From Alphaproteobacteria bacterium (GTDB lineage Bacteria > Pseudomonadota > Alphaproteobacteria > Reyranellales > Reyranellaceae), in contig JABCYT010000030.1 in assembly GCA_013290035.1 (NCBI GenBank), forward strand, positions 1 through 12,955: a DNA stretch of 12,955 nt, given 5' to 3'. The notes beneath the pieces are model-generated. The model saw nothing but the letters and a program-made list of their open reading frames with translations, was not told the DNA's origin and did no database searches. Positions 1-6,492 of the stretch are shown here, in pieces; positions within the stretch are counted from its first letter, which is position 1, and the number at the start of each line of letters is the position of its first letter. The position numbers and the translations under genes are program-made.

Positions 1-100
1 CGCGCGCTGCGCGCGCTCCTCAGCATGAGGTGTTGTTGTTTCAACGGGGTAGACCTCATCCTGAGGAGGCCGCGAAGCGGCCGTCTCGAAGGATGGGCCT
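1..100. repeat. Inverted pair of REP-like palindromic elements (left one truncated)
   Basis: Two imperfect 16-base arms face each other at 16-31 and 53-68 (CTCCTCAGCATGAGGT and ACCTCATCCTGAGGAG, one mismatch as an inverted repeat). The right-hand unit continues with a perfect 6-base hairpin, GGCCGC-GAA-GCGGCC (68-82), and closes with AGGATGGG, which pairs back to the CATCCT near 57-62. This is the architecture of intergenic palindromes repeated many times in Bradyrhizobium-like alphaproteobacterial genomes. Such elements usually sit just after genes, so it may mark the end of an upstream gene (often mnmG beside rsmG), which is inference. The first unit is cut by the window edge. Confidence 0.7.
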
Positions 101-122
101 CGGTGCCGATTTGTGATTCTGT

Positions 123-827
123 ATGGCCATGAGCCCCATCCCCACGGGCCAAAAGCAGTTCCTGCGGGAAATGCACCAGCTCGGACTCGACGTTTCACGT
201 GAAACAGCCGATCAGCTGGAGGTGCTGGCCAGCACCCTGGAGCGCTGGCAAAAGGCCATCAACCTTGTCAGTCGGACTACCCTAGGGGACGTATGGCGCC
301 GCCACGTTCTGGATTCGGCCCAACTCAAGCCCTTGATCCCCGAGGCGGCCAAGACGCTGACTGACCTGGGCAGCGGCGCCGGCTTTCCCGGGCTGGTCGT
401 GGCCGCCCTGCGCGCCGACCTCGAGGTCACCTTGATCGAATCGGACGCCCGCAAAGCGGCATTCCTGGGTGAAGCCGCCCGTCGCATGAGGCTGGAAAAG
501 CCGCCCAAAATCGTGATCGGGCGCATCGAGGCCGTGCCCCCGGCACCCGCCGACGTGATCACCGCCCGGGCGCTGGCGCCGCTCGGTCAATTGCTCGCCT
601 GGGGCGAGCGGCATCGAACCGATACCGCTATTTGCCTTTTCCACAAGGGTAAGGGCTGGCAGGCTGAAGTGACCGAGGCCATGAAGGACTGGGACATTCC
701 CCATCAGGCCTTCAACAGCGTGACCGACCTTGACGCCGTCATCCTCCGAATCGGTCCCTACCGCGCCACAGCTCTTCGCGATCGCCAACCAGAAGGGCGG
801 CGTCGGCAAGACCACGACGGCGATTAA
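123..827 (+). CDS. rsmG: 16S rRNA (guanine-N7) methyltransferase RsmG (GidB)
   Basis: RsmG uses S-adenosylmethionine to methylate N7 of a guanine in the 530 loop of 16S rRNA; loss in other bacteria gives low-level streptomycin resistance. The frame encodes 234 residues. Visible family marks are VSRET (24-28), the RWQKAINLVS segment (41-50), the SAM-binding loop LGSGAGFPG (82-90), the acidic IESD (105-108), the ARALAPL segment (148-154) and the KGKG segment (175-178). The start at 123 has no clear Shine-Dalgarno sequence, and a second ATG at 129 is possible. Two things are odd. The VSRET codons form a parS site. The last roughly 20 residues (ALRDRQPEGRRRQD...) are unlike the family and are the P-loop region of parA read in another frame, so the protein is longer than the usual 205-215 residues. 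It sits directly before parA-parB, the usual alphaproteobacterial order. Confidence 0.93.
   Translation: MAMSPIPTGQKQFLREMHQLGLDVSRETADQLEVLASTLERWQKAINLVSRTTLGDVWRRHVLDSAQLKPLIPEAAKTLTDLGSGAGFPGLVVAALRADLEVTLIESDARKAAFLGEAARRMRLEKPPKIVIGRIEAVPPAPADVITARALAPLGQLLAWGERHRTDTAICLFHKGKGWQAEVTEAMKDWDIPHQAFNSVTDLDAVILRIGPYRATALRDRQPEGRRRQDHDGD
191..206. promoter_or_regulatory. parS: parS centromere-like site (ParB binding site) inside rsmG
   Basis: The 16 bases CGTTTCACGTGAAACA match the widely conserved parS consensus TGTTTCACGTGAAACA at 15 of 16 positions; only the first base differs. The core is a perfect palindrome. ParB dimers load here, spread by CTP-dependent clamping, and are moved by ParA to segregate the origin region. 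The site lies within rsmG codons 23-28 and encodes the conserved VSRET motif. parA and parB begin about 500 and 1,400 bases downstream. No second copy was noticed in the window. Confidence 0.9.
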
Positions 828-1587
828 CCTGGCAACCGCCCTGGCGGCGGTCGGCGAGCAGGTGCTGCTGCTGGATCTCGATCCCCAGGGAAATGCCTCG
901 ACCGGCTTGGGCATTCCAAAAAGTGAGCGCTCACCCGGAACCTATGAATTCCTGTTGGGCCTGGCGCCACTGGCCGACTGCGTGCGCGCCTCGCAGATCC
1001 CGGGCCTGTCGGTGATGCCGGCCTCGGTGTCGCTGGCCGGCGCCGAGATCGAACTCATCGACATGGAGCGCCGCGAGCACCGGCTCGAGGACGCACTGGC
1101 TGCCTCCGACAGCGACGCCCGCCAGCGCTGGAGCATCGTCCTGATCGACTGCCCGCCCTCGCTCGGCCTGGTGACCTTGAACGCGCTGGTCGCGGCCGAT
1201 GCCGTGCTGGTGCCGCTGCAGACCGAGTTCTTGGCGCTCGAGGGCATCGGCGCGATTGCCAACACCGTGGAGCGGATCAAGAAACGCCTCAACCCAAGGT
1301 TGCACATCGCCGGCGTCATCCTGACCATGGTCGATCGCCGCATGACCTTGAGCCAGCAGGTCGAGGCCGACGTGCGCCAGCATTTCGGCGACCTCGTCTT
1401 CGGCACCACGATCCCGCGCAACGTGCGCATCGCCGAGGCGCCCTCGCATGGCCTGCCCGTGCTGATCTACGACAATGCCTGCGCCGGTTCGCAGGCCTAC
1501 ATCCTGCTGGCGAGCGAGTTCATCCGCCGCCGGCGCACCGCCGCGGAAGCGGCACAGCCTGAGGCCGATCATGAGCCAGTCCCCTAA
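730..1587 (+). CDS. parA: Chromosome partitioning ATPase ParA (Soj family)
   Basis: ParA is a Walker-type ATPase that binds DNA non-specifically as an ATP dimer and pulls ParB-parS complexes apart during chromosome segregation. The 285-residue frame shows the deviant Walker A KGGVGKTT (22-29), the A' motif DLDPQGNAST (49-58), Walker B IVLIDCPPS (136-144) and the VLVPLQTEFLALEGI segment typical of the family. The start is a problem. The frame has a stop at 721-723, and the only usable initiation codon before the P-loop is TTG at 730, with no convincing ribosome binding site. This places the first 98 bases inside rsmG. Expression may depend on translational coupling to rsmG. The 3' end overlaps parB by 17 bases, so the two are co-transcribed. 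Confidence 0.93.
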   Translation: MTPSSSESVPTAPQLFAIANQKGGVGKTTTAINLATALAAVGEQVLLLDLDPQGNASTGLGIPKSERSPGTYEFLLGLAPLADCVRASQIPGLSVMPASVSLAGAEIELIDMERREHRLEDALAASDSDARQRWSIVLIDCPPSLGLVTLNALVAADAVLVPLQTEFLALEGIGAIANTVERIKKRLNPRLHIAGVILTMVDRRMTLSQQVEADVRQHFGDLVFGTTIPRNVRIAEAPSHGLPVLIYDNACAGSQAYILLASEFIRRRRTAAEAAQPEADHEPVP

Positions 1588-2482
1588 ACCCCGCGGCTTG
1601 GGCCGCGGTCTCTCCGCCCTTTTAGGCGATGAGGAAATCGTCGCCACAGTTGCCCCATCGCCGCCGCCCGAAGCGTCAAGCGGCGGCCACACGCCCAGCC
1701 GGCCGCCGCCCACCCTGCCGATCGGCCGTCTGAAGCCCGGCAAGATGCAGCCGCGCACCACCTTCGAGGATCTCGAGGCGCTGGTCGACTCGGTGAAGGA
1801 GTTCGGGCTCCTGCAGCCGATCCTGGTGCGGCCGGTCGCGGATGCACCCGACAGCTACGAGATCGTCGCCGGCGAGCGGCGCTGGCGGGCGGCGCAGAAG
1901 GCGCAGCTGCACGACGTGCCGGTGGTCATCCGCAGCATGGGCGATCAGGACGCCCTGCAACTCGGCCTGATCGAGAACCTGCAGCGCGCCGATTTGACGG
2001 CGATCGACGAGGCGCAGGCCTATCGCCGCCTTCACGAGGATTTCGACCAGAGCCACGACGACATCGCCCACACGGTGGGCAAGAGCCGGCCGCACGTCGC
2101 CAACACGGTGCGCCTGCTGGATCTGCCGGCACCCGTCCAGGAGATGGTACGCGACGGCCGGCTCTCGGCCGGCCAGGCGCGGGCCCTGATCGGCGTGCCC
2201 GATCCGCTGGCCATGGCGCAGCGCGCTCTCGACGAAAAGCTCACGGTGCGCGACCTCGAGCGCCTGGGCGGCACCCTCAAGCGCAAGACCAAGGGCGGCG
2301 CGCCGAAGACGGAAGCGCCGAAGAGCGCCGACACCCGCGCGCTGGAGAAGCGCATCGAGGAGGCGCTGGGCCTCAAGGCCAGCCTCAAGCTGCGCGGGCT
2401 GGGCGAGCAGAGCGTGCTCACCCTGGAGATCCGCGACTTCGACCAGCTCGATGCCGTCGTCGACCGCTTGACACGGCGCTGA
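1571..2482 (+). CDS. parB: Chromosome partitioning protein ParB (parS-binding CTPase)
   Basis: ParB binds parS, hydrolyses CTP and slides as a clamp to form the partition complex; it also stimulates ParA. The 303-residue product begins MSQSPKPRGLGRGLSALLGD; the GLGRGLSALL segment (9-18) is the N-terminal ParA-contact region of chromosomal ParBs. The CTPase/ParB domain follows, with GERRWRAAQ (101-109) and ENLQRADL (135-142). A helix-turn-helix that reads the palindrome lies around 160-185 (DDIAHTVGKSRPHVANTVRLLDLP). A short linker and a C-terminal dimerisation region end the protein. I chose ATG 1571 because GAGG lies six bases upstream and the family N-terminus starts there; an in-frame start at 1475 would add 32 non-family residues. 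A likely target, parS, is at 191-206. Confidence 0.96.
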   Translation: MSQSPKPRGLGRGLSALLGDEEIVATVAPSPPPEASSGGHTPSRPPPTLPIGRLKPGKMQPRTTFEDLEALVDSVKEFGLLQPILVRPVADAPDSYEIVAGERRWRAAQKAQLHDVPVVIRSMGDQDALQLGLIENLQRADLTAIDEAQAYRRLHEDFDQSHDDIAHTVGKSRPHVANTVRLLDLPAPVQEMVRDGRLSAGQARALIGVPDPLAMAQRALDEKLTVRDLERLGGTLKRKTKGGAPKTEAPKSADTRALEKRIEEALGLKASLKLRGLGEQSVLTLEIRDFDQLDAVVDRLTRR

Positions 2483-2490
2483 CGAGGCTT

Positions 2491-3612
2491 TTAGGCCCTC
2501 AACTTCGCCAGCAGCTCGGCTTCGCGCTCGGCGGTGAGGCCGGCGCGGAGCTTGGCCTGGCGCTCGGCGGGCAGCGTGTGGAACCACGCCAGGGTGTCGG
2601 CGGCGGTGAGCGGCAGGGGACGGCAGGTGAGGCCCTCGCCGATGGCGCGGCGGATGTCGCGGCGGTGGAAGCCGAAAGTTTCGCCCTGGCCGGGAATCCA
2701 CACGGGCATGTCGCTCCAGGCCGAGACCTTGTTGGCCTTCAGGAAGGGCGTGGATGCCCAGGCGATCTTGGGATCGACGTCGACGCCCTGTGCGATGCCC
2801 TCCAGCATCTGCTTCAGGGTGATCGGGGCGGCGGGGCCGCTGGCGTTGAACACGCCGATGGTCCGCTGCTCGGCCACGCGGACGGTCCATTCGGCGAGGT
2901 CGCGGGCATCGATGAACTGCACCGGGTCGCTGCCGTCGCCTGGCGCCAGGATCTCGCCGCCGCGGGCCAGCCGCACGGGCCAGTAGGTGAAGCGGTCGGT
3001 CCCGTCGCCCGGCCCCACGATCAGGCCGGGGCGGATGATCGTGATGGCGGCTTCGCCATACTGGGTCCGCGCCTCCTCTTCGCTCCGCGCCTTCAGGGGG
3101 CCGTAGAGTCGCGGGTTGGCGCCGAGCGACTTGATCGTCTCGGCCATGGCGTCGTCGCCCTTATAGGCCACAAGCGGGGCTGTCTCGTCGGCCGGCTGGT
3201 CGTTGGCGGCATAGACCGAGATGGTCGAGATGAAGACATACTGGCCGACATGGCCCTTCAGCACGCGGGCGGCGTCGCGCACCCAGACCGGCAAAGAGGT
3301 CGGATTGTCGATGCAGACGTCCCAGTCGCGGCCCTCCAGAGATTTGAGATCGCCGTTGCGGTCGCCGAGCAGCTCCTCGACCGGGCCGGGCCAAGCCTCC
3401 TTCTGACGACCGCGGTTGAAGATGGTGACGTGGTGCCCGCGGGCCAGCGCATAGCGGATCTGGTACGGGCCGATGAAACCCGTGCCGCCCAGGATCAGCA
3501 GGCGCATTGGCTTCGGCGGCCTGCTGTCCGCAAGGGCCGGCAGGGCCAGGGCCGAGGCCGCAAGGGCGGAGACCCGGACGAAGTCCCGGCGGCTGGAAAA
3601 CACGGCGCGCAT
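2491..3612 (-). CDS. Tat-exported NAD-dependent epimerase/dehydratase (SDR family)
   Basis: This 373-residue protein has an N-terminal twin-arginine signal (SSRRDFVRVSALAASALALP, residues 6-25, then ALA as the probable cleavage site near 28). An extended short-chain dehydrogenase follows, with the nucleotide-binding loop GGTGFIG (42-48), a serine-rich strand VFISTISVY (126-134) and the catalytic pair Tyr170/Lys174 in YGPLK. The family interconverts or reduces nucleotide sugars and related substrates; the substrate cannot be told from sequence. Export by Tat suggests folding with its cofactor in the cytoplasm before crossing the membrane. The start is ATG 3612. GTG 3603 is an alternative with better spacing from GGGAGAGG and keeps the signal. 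The frame stays open up to 3699 but the extension has no family character. It converges on parB with only eight bases between stops and diverges from the MATE gene. Confidence 0.85.
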   Translation of the reverse strand: MRAVFSSRRDFVRVSALAASALALPALADSRPPKPMRLLILGGTGFIGPYQIRYALARGHHVTIFNRGRQKEAWPGPVEELLGDRNGDLKSLEGRDWDVCIDNPTSLPVWVRDAARVLKGHVGQYVFISTISVYAANDQPADETAPLVAYKGDDAMAETIKSLGANPRLYGPLKARSEEEARTQYGEAAITIIRPGLIVGPGDGTDRFTYWPVRLARGGEILAPGDGSDPVQFIDARDLAEWTVRVAEQRTIGVFNASGPAAPITLKQMLEGIAQGVDVDPKIAWASTPFLKANKVSAWSDMPVWIPGQGETFGFHRRDIRRAIGEGLTCRPLPLTAADTLAWFHTLPAERQAKLRAGLTAEREAELLAKLRA

Positions 3613-3706
3613 CCTCTCCCGGTGGTTATGGGGCCTAAGTTTGACAGCAAACGAGCGTACACGGACTGCCGGCCCCTCGCCAATCGAGGCCTCGGGCATC
3701 CAGCAA

Positions 3707-3725
3707 GATTACCCAAGGGGTAATC
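3707..3725. promoter_or_regulatory. Perfect inverted repeat GATTACCC-AAG-GGGTAATC, operator-like
   Basis: Two exact 8-base arms with a 3-base centre lie 51 bases before the MATE gene start, in the divergent intergenic region (3613-3776). Size and position suit a dimeric repressor such as those that control multidrug efflux genes. No regulator gene is adjacent, so which protein would bind is unknown. A transcript hairpin is possible but no T-run follows on either strand. Confidence 0.4.
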
Positions 3726-3776
3726 GACCGCTCGTCCTCCCGGCTCCACTTCTCCCGCATCGTTCGGGAGAGTCCC

Positions 3777-5132
3777 ATGTCCGTCCTGTCCACCCGCACC
3801 CAGCGCCTTCTCGAAGCGCCGGTCCTGCCGCTGCTGCTGTCGCTCGCCGCGCCCAACATCGGCGAGGCGGCGGCGCGCATCACCTTCCTCACCGCCGACG
3901 CGCTCTTCGTGTCGTGGCTGGGCAGCGACGCGCTGGCCGGTGTCGCCGTGGTCTTCCCGCTGTTCCTGATCCTGCAGACGGCGACGGCGTCGGGCGTCGG
4001 CTCGGGCGTGTCCTCGGCGATCGGCCGCGCGCTGGGCGCCGGCGAGCACGCGCGTGCGACCTCGCTGGCCGGCGTCGCCGTGGCGATCGCGTTGCTGGGC
4101 GCCGCTCTCACCACCGCCCTGCTGCTGGTCGCGGGGCCTGCGCTCTATGCCGCCATGGGCCTCGCCGGTCGACCGCTCGAGATGGCGATCCTCTACGGCG
4201 GCGTGATGTTCGGCGGTGCGGGCTTCGTCTGGCTGATGAACCTCCTGGCCAACGTCTCGCGCGGCGCCGGCAACATGATGGTGCCGGCCTTCGCCATCGC
4301 CATCGGCGAGGCGTTTCATCTGGCGCTGTCGCCGGCGCTGATCCTGGGCTGGGGTCCGTTCCCGGCGCTCGGCATCATGGGCGCCGCCCTCGCGGCACTC
4401 GCGGCCTACGCCGTCGGTGCGACGGTGCTGACCCTCCATCTCGTCTCGCGCCAGGCGCTGGTGCGCTTGCGGCTGCGCACGGTTCGTTTCCGGCGCGACG
4501 AAGCCCGCGCCATCCTGAGCGTCGGCGCCCTGTCGGCGGCCAGCGCCACCCTGTTCCAGATCACCACCTTCTTCGTGGCCGGCCTGCTCTCCGCGCTGGG
4601 CAGCTCCGCCGTTGCAGCCTATGGCGCCGCCAATCGCCTGGAGATGCTGCAGTACCCCATCACCTTCGCCTTCGGCTCGCCGGTCATCACCATGGTGGCG
4701 ACGGCGGCCGGCGCGCGCGACCTCGACCGGGTGCGCCGCGTAGCCTGGACCGGCGCGGCCGTGGCCGCCGCGATCGGCCTCCTCTTCACCGCCGTCGCTC
4801 TGTTCGGCGGGCGCTGGATGGGCCTGTTCACCGCCGATCCCGCAATTCGCGACATGGGCGCGCTCTATCTGCTGTGCCAGGCGGCGGTGTTCCCCTTCAC
4901 CGGCGCGGGCCTCGCCGGCTATTTCGCCTGTCTCGGCATCGGCTTCGTGAGCGGGCCGTTCGTCCTGGCCACGGTGCGGCTGATCCTGATCGTGGGCGGT
5001 TGCTGGCTGGCGCTGTCACTGACCGGTAACGCGGTCGCGGCCTTCGTAGCCGTGGCTCTGGGCATCGCGTTCTTTGGCGTCGGCCTGTTGATCCTGATGC
5101 GCGCGAAGTTCAGGCAGATCGGCGCGCTCTGA
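3777..5132 (+). CDS. MATE family multidrug efflux transporter
   Basis: The product has 451 residues, the usual size for MATE (multidrug and toxic compound extrusion) antiporters, which expel cationic drugs or metabolites in exchange for Na+ or H+. The sequence is almost wholly hydrophobic, compatible with twelve transmembrane helices in two six-helix halves. The first half carries a family-style stretch beginning APNIGEAAARITFLTADALF (residues 25-44) and the GSGVSSAIGRALGAGE segment. A charged loop around 220-245 (RLRLRTVRFRRDEAR) separates the halves, and AAYGAANRLEMLQYPITFAF belongs to the second. ATG 3777 is preceded by GGGAGAG at a suitable spacing. It stands alone as a unit, divergent from the Tat-epimerase gene, with an inverted repeat in the shared upstream region. 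The substrate is not predictable. Confidence 0.92.
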   Translation: MSVLSTRTQRLLEAPVLPLLLSLAAPNIGEAAARITFLTADALFVSWLGSDALAGVAVVFPLFLILQTATASGVGSGVSSAIGRALGAGEHARATSLAGVAVAIALLGAALTTALLLVAGPALYAAMGLAGRPLEMAILYGGVMFGGAGFVWLMNLLANVSRGAGNMMVPAFAIAIGEAFHLALSPALILGWGPFPALGIMGAALAALAAYAVGATVLTLHLVSRQALVRLRLRTVRFRRDEARAILSVGALSAASATLFQITTFFVAGLLSALGSSAVAAYGAANRLEMLQYPITFAFGSPVITMVATAAGARDLDRVRRVAWTGAAVAAAIGLLFTAVALFGGRWMGLFTADPAIRDMGALYLLCQAAVFPFTGAGLAGYFACLGIGFVSGPFVLATVRLILIVGGCWLALSLTGNAVAAFVAVALGIAFFGVGLLILMRAKFRQIGAL

Positions 5133-5138
5133 GCGATT

Positions 5139-5155
5139 CTGCGAGTCCGTCGCAG
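5139..5155 (+). terminator. Small hairpin after the MATE gene
   Basis: CTGCGA-GTCCG-TCGCAG forms a perfect 6-base stem six bases after the MATE stop codon. There is no T-run behind it, so it is at best a weak or Rho-assisted end. Confidence 0.3.
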
Positions 5156-5177
5156 CAACCCTGTACGACCGTTTACG

Positions 5178-5206
5178 TTTACCGCTGCAGCCGGTCGGAC
5201 TAGTGT
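5178..5206 (+). promoter_or_regulatory. Possible promoter of the encapsulin operon
   Basis: TTTACC (5178-5183) and TAGTGT (5201-5206) are separated by 17 bases, a weak match to a sigma-70 promoter, 27 bases before the EncFtn start. The -35 hexamer is part of a tandem GTTTAC GTTTAC (5171-5182). No Fur or other iron-regulator box is recognisable. Confidence 0.25.
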
Positions 5207-5232
5207 TCGCCCGAATAGTGGAGGGCGGACGC

Positions 5233-5628
5233 ATGTCGAGTGAAGTGTTGCACGAAGACGCCAACAAGCTCGGGCCGGAAGTCATCGACCAGCACCGTGC
5301 CATCGTTTCCTTGATGGAGGAGCTGGAGGCCGTCGATTGGTACAACCAGCGCGCCAAGGCGACAAGCAATCCTGATCTGCGCGCCATCCTCGAGCACAAT
5401 CGCGACGAGGAGAAAGAGCACGCGGCGATGGTGCTGGAGTGGCTGCGTCGCGGCGATCCCAAGCTCTCCCAGCATCTCAAGACTTACCTGTTCACCGAGG
5501 AGCCGGTCACGGAGATCGAGGCCGACATCATGGGCGAGACCGGCGCTGGCGATGGCGGCCCGCCCGCGGCCAGCGATGGCAGCCTGGGCATCGGCAGCCT
5601 GCGGCCGACGGGACAGGTGTCCAAATGA
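5233..5628 (+). CDS. Encapsulated ferritin (EncFtn), cargo of encapsulin
   Basis: EncFtn is a two-helix ferritin-like protein that oxidises Fe2+ to Fe3+ inside an encapsulin shell. The 131-residue product carries the family core EELEAVDWY (29-37) and NRDEEKEHAAM (56-66). By alignment from memory to the Rhodospirillum rubrum protein, Glu30, Glu60 and His63 correspond to its ferroxidase ligands Glu32, Glu62 and His65; Glu32, Trp36 and Tyr37 are also kept. A Gly/Pro/Ala-rich linker (about 101-116) leads to the targeting peptide SLGIGSLR (117-124), which binds the inside of the shell, followed by seven extra residues. ATG 5233 is chosen because GGAGG lies eight bases before it; an in-frame ATG at 5203 would put this site inside the gene. 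The stop overlaps the encapsulin start. Confidence 0.95.
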   Translation: MSSEVLHEDANKLGPEVIDQHRAIVSLMEELEAVDWYNQRAKATSNPDLRAILEHNRDEEKEHAAMVLEWLRRGDPKLSQHLKTYLFTEEPVTEIEADIMGETGAGDGGPPAASDGSLGIGSLRPTGQVSK

Positions 5629-6449
5629 TGAAGAACCATCTTTTCCGCGACAAAGCGCCGATCACCGAAGCCGGCTGGGCGGAGATCGAAAAGGAAGCCA
5701 AGCGCACGCTGCGCGCCTTGCTGGCCGCGCGCCGTGTCGTCGATTTTCGCGGACCGCTGGGCTGGGACGATTCGGACGTCGAGCTCGGCCGCGTCGATCC
5801 GATCGCGTCGCCGGCGGGCGGCAAGGACGTACAGGCCCGCCTGCGCCGGGTCCAGCCGCTGGTGGAGCTGCGCATTCTCTTCGAGATGAGCCGCGCCGAG
5901 CTCGATGCCATCGATCGCGGTGCGCGCGATCCCGACCTCGATGCGGTGACGGCGGCGGCGCGCGAGATCGCCATCGCCGAGGATCGCTCGATCTTCCACG
6001 GCTACCAGGCCGCGCGGATCACCGGCATCTGCCAAAAACGCGCGGCCAGCGCCGTGCCGCTGGGCGCCAGCCACGCCGACTATCCCGGCGCCGTCGCCGC
6101 GGCGCTGACCAAGCTGCACGACGACGGCATCGAGGGCCCCTTTTCGGTGGTGCTGAGCGACCAGCTTTACAAGGATCTCTCGGCGCGCACCGATGAAGGC
6201 TATCCGATCCTGAGCCACGTCCAGCGCCTGATCGACGGCGAGATCGTTTGGGCGCCCGGTCTCGACGGCGGCCTGGTGATCTCCCGGCGCGGCGGCGACT
6301 TCGAGCTGACGGTCGGCCAGGATTTCTCGATCGGCTATCTCGACCACAACAGCGAGCGCGTGCGGCTCTATATCGAGGAGAGCTTCACCTTCCTGATCCT
6401 GACCGAACAGGCCGCCATCCCGCTCAGCACCGGCGGCAAGAAGCGCTGA
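5625..6449 (+). CDS. Family 1 encapsulin nanocompartment shell protein
   Basis: The shell protein has the HK97 phage-capsid fold and self-assembles into a hollow icosahedral compartment around its cargo. The 274-residue product has the usual family 1 length and features: an N-terminal helix region NHLFRDKAPITEAGWAEIEK, then VVDFRGPLGWDDSDVELGRV, and the segment PLVELRILFEMSRAELDAID. The C-terminal part contains DQLYKDLSARTDEGYPILSH and ends with LDHNSERVRLYIEESFTFLI. The start lies at a double ATG (5625 and 5628). Using the first gives the 4-base ATGA overlap with the EncFtn stop, with GGACAGG seven bases upstream. An upstream in-frame start at 5439 would only translate the cargo gene in a wrong frame. 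Cargo plus shell imply an iron storage and oxidative-stress organelle. Confidence 0.96.
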   Translation: MMKNHLFRDKAPITEAGWAEIEKEAKRTLRALLAARRVVDFRGPLGWDDSDVELGRVDPIASPAGGKDVQARLRRVQPLVELRILFEMSRAELDAIDRGARDPDLDAVTAAAREIAIAEDRSIFHGYQAARITGICQKRAASAVPLGASHADYPGAVAAALTKLHDDGIEGPFSVVLSDQLYKDLSARTDEGYPILSHVQRLIDGEIVWAPGLDGGLVISRRGGDFELTVGQDFSIGYLDHNSERVRLYIEESFTFLILTEQAAIPLSTGGKKR

Positions 6450-6492
6450 TCAGTCGAGCTTGAACCGCGCGCTGCGGCTCGCTTGGTCGGCA

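Noticed and set aside
3641..3669. TTGACA at 3641-3646 as a MATE promoter
   Set aside because: The -35 is perfect, but the bases 16 to 18 positions downstream (around GACTGC) do not resemble a -10 box.
3473..5029. Long plus-strand frame across the epimerase start and the MATE gene
   Set aside because: Its product is an Arg/Gly/Pro-rich sequence without motifs, crosses two clear genes and has no ribosome binding site.
5439..5624. N-terminal extension of encapsulin within the cargo gene
   Set aside because: The extra 62 residues are the EncFtn gene in another frame and do not resemble any encapsulin N-terminus.
6455..6481. Possible terminator between the encapsulin and SGNH genes
   Set aside because: CGAG...CCGC-GCGCT-GCGG-CTCG needs a six-base bulge and has no T-run on either strand; too weak to call.
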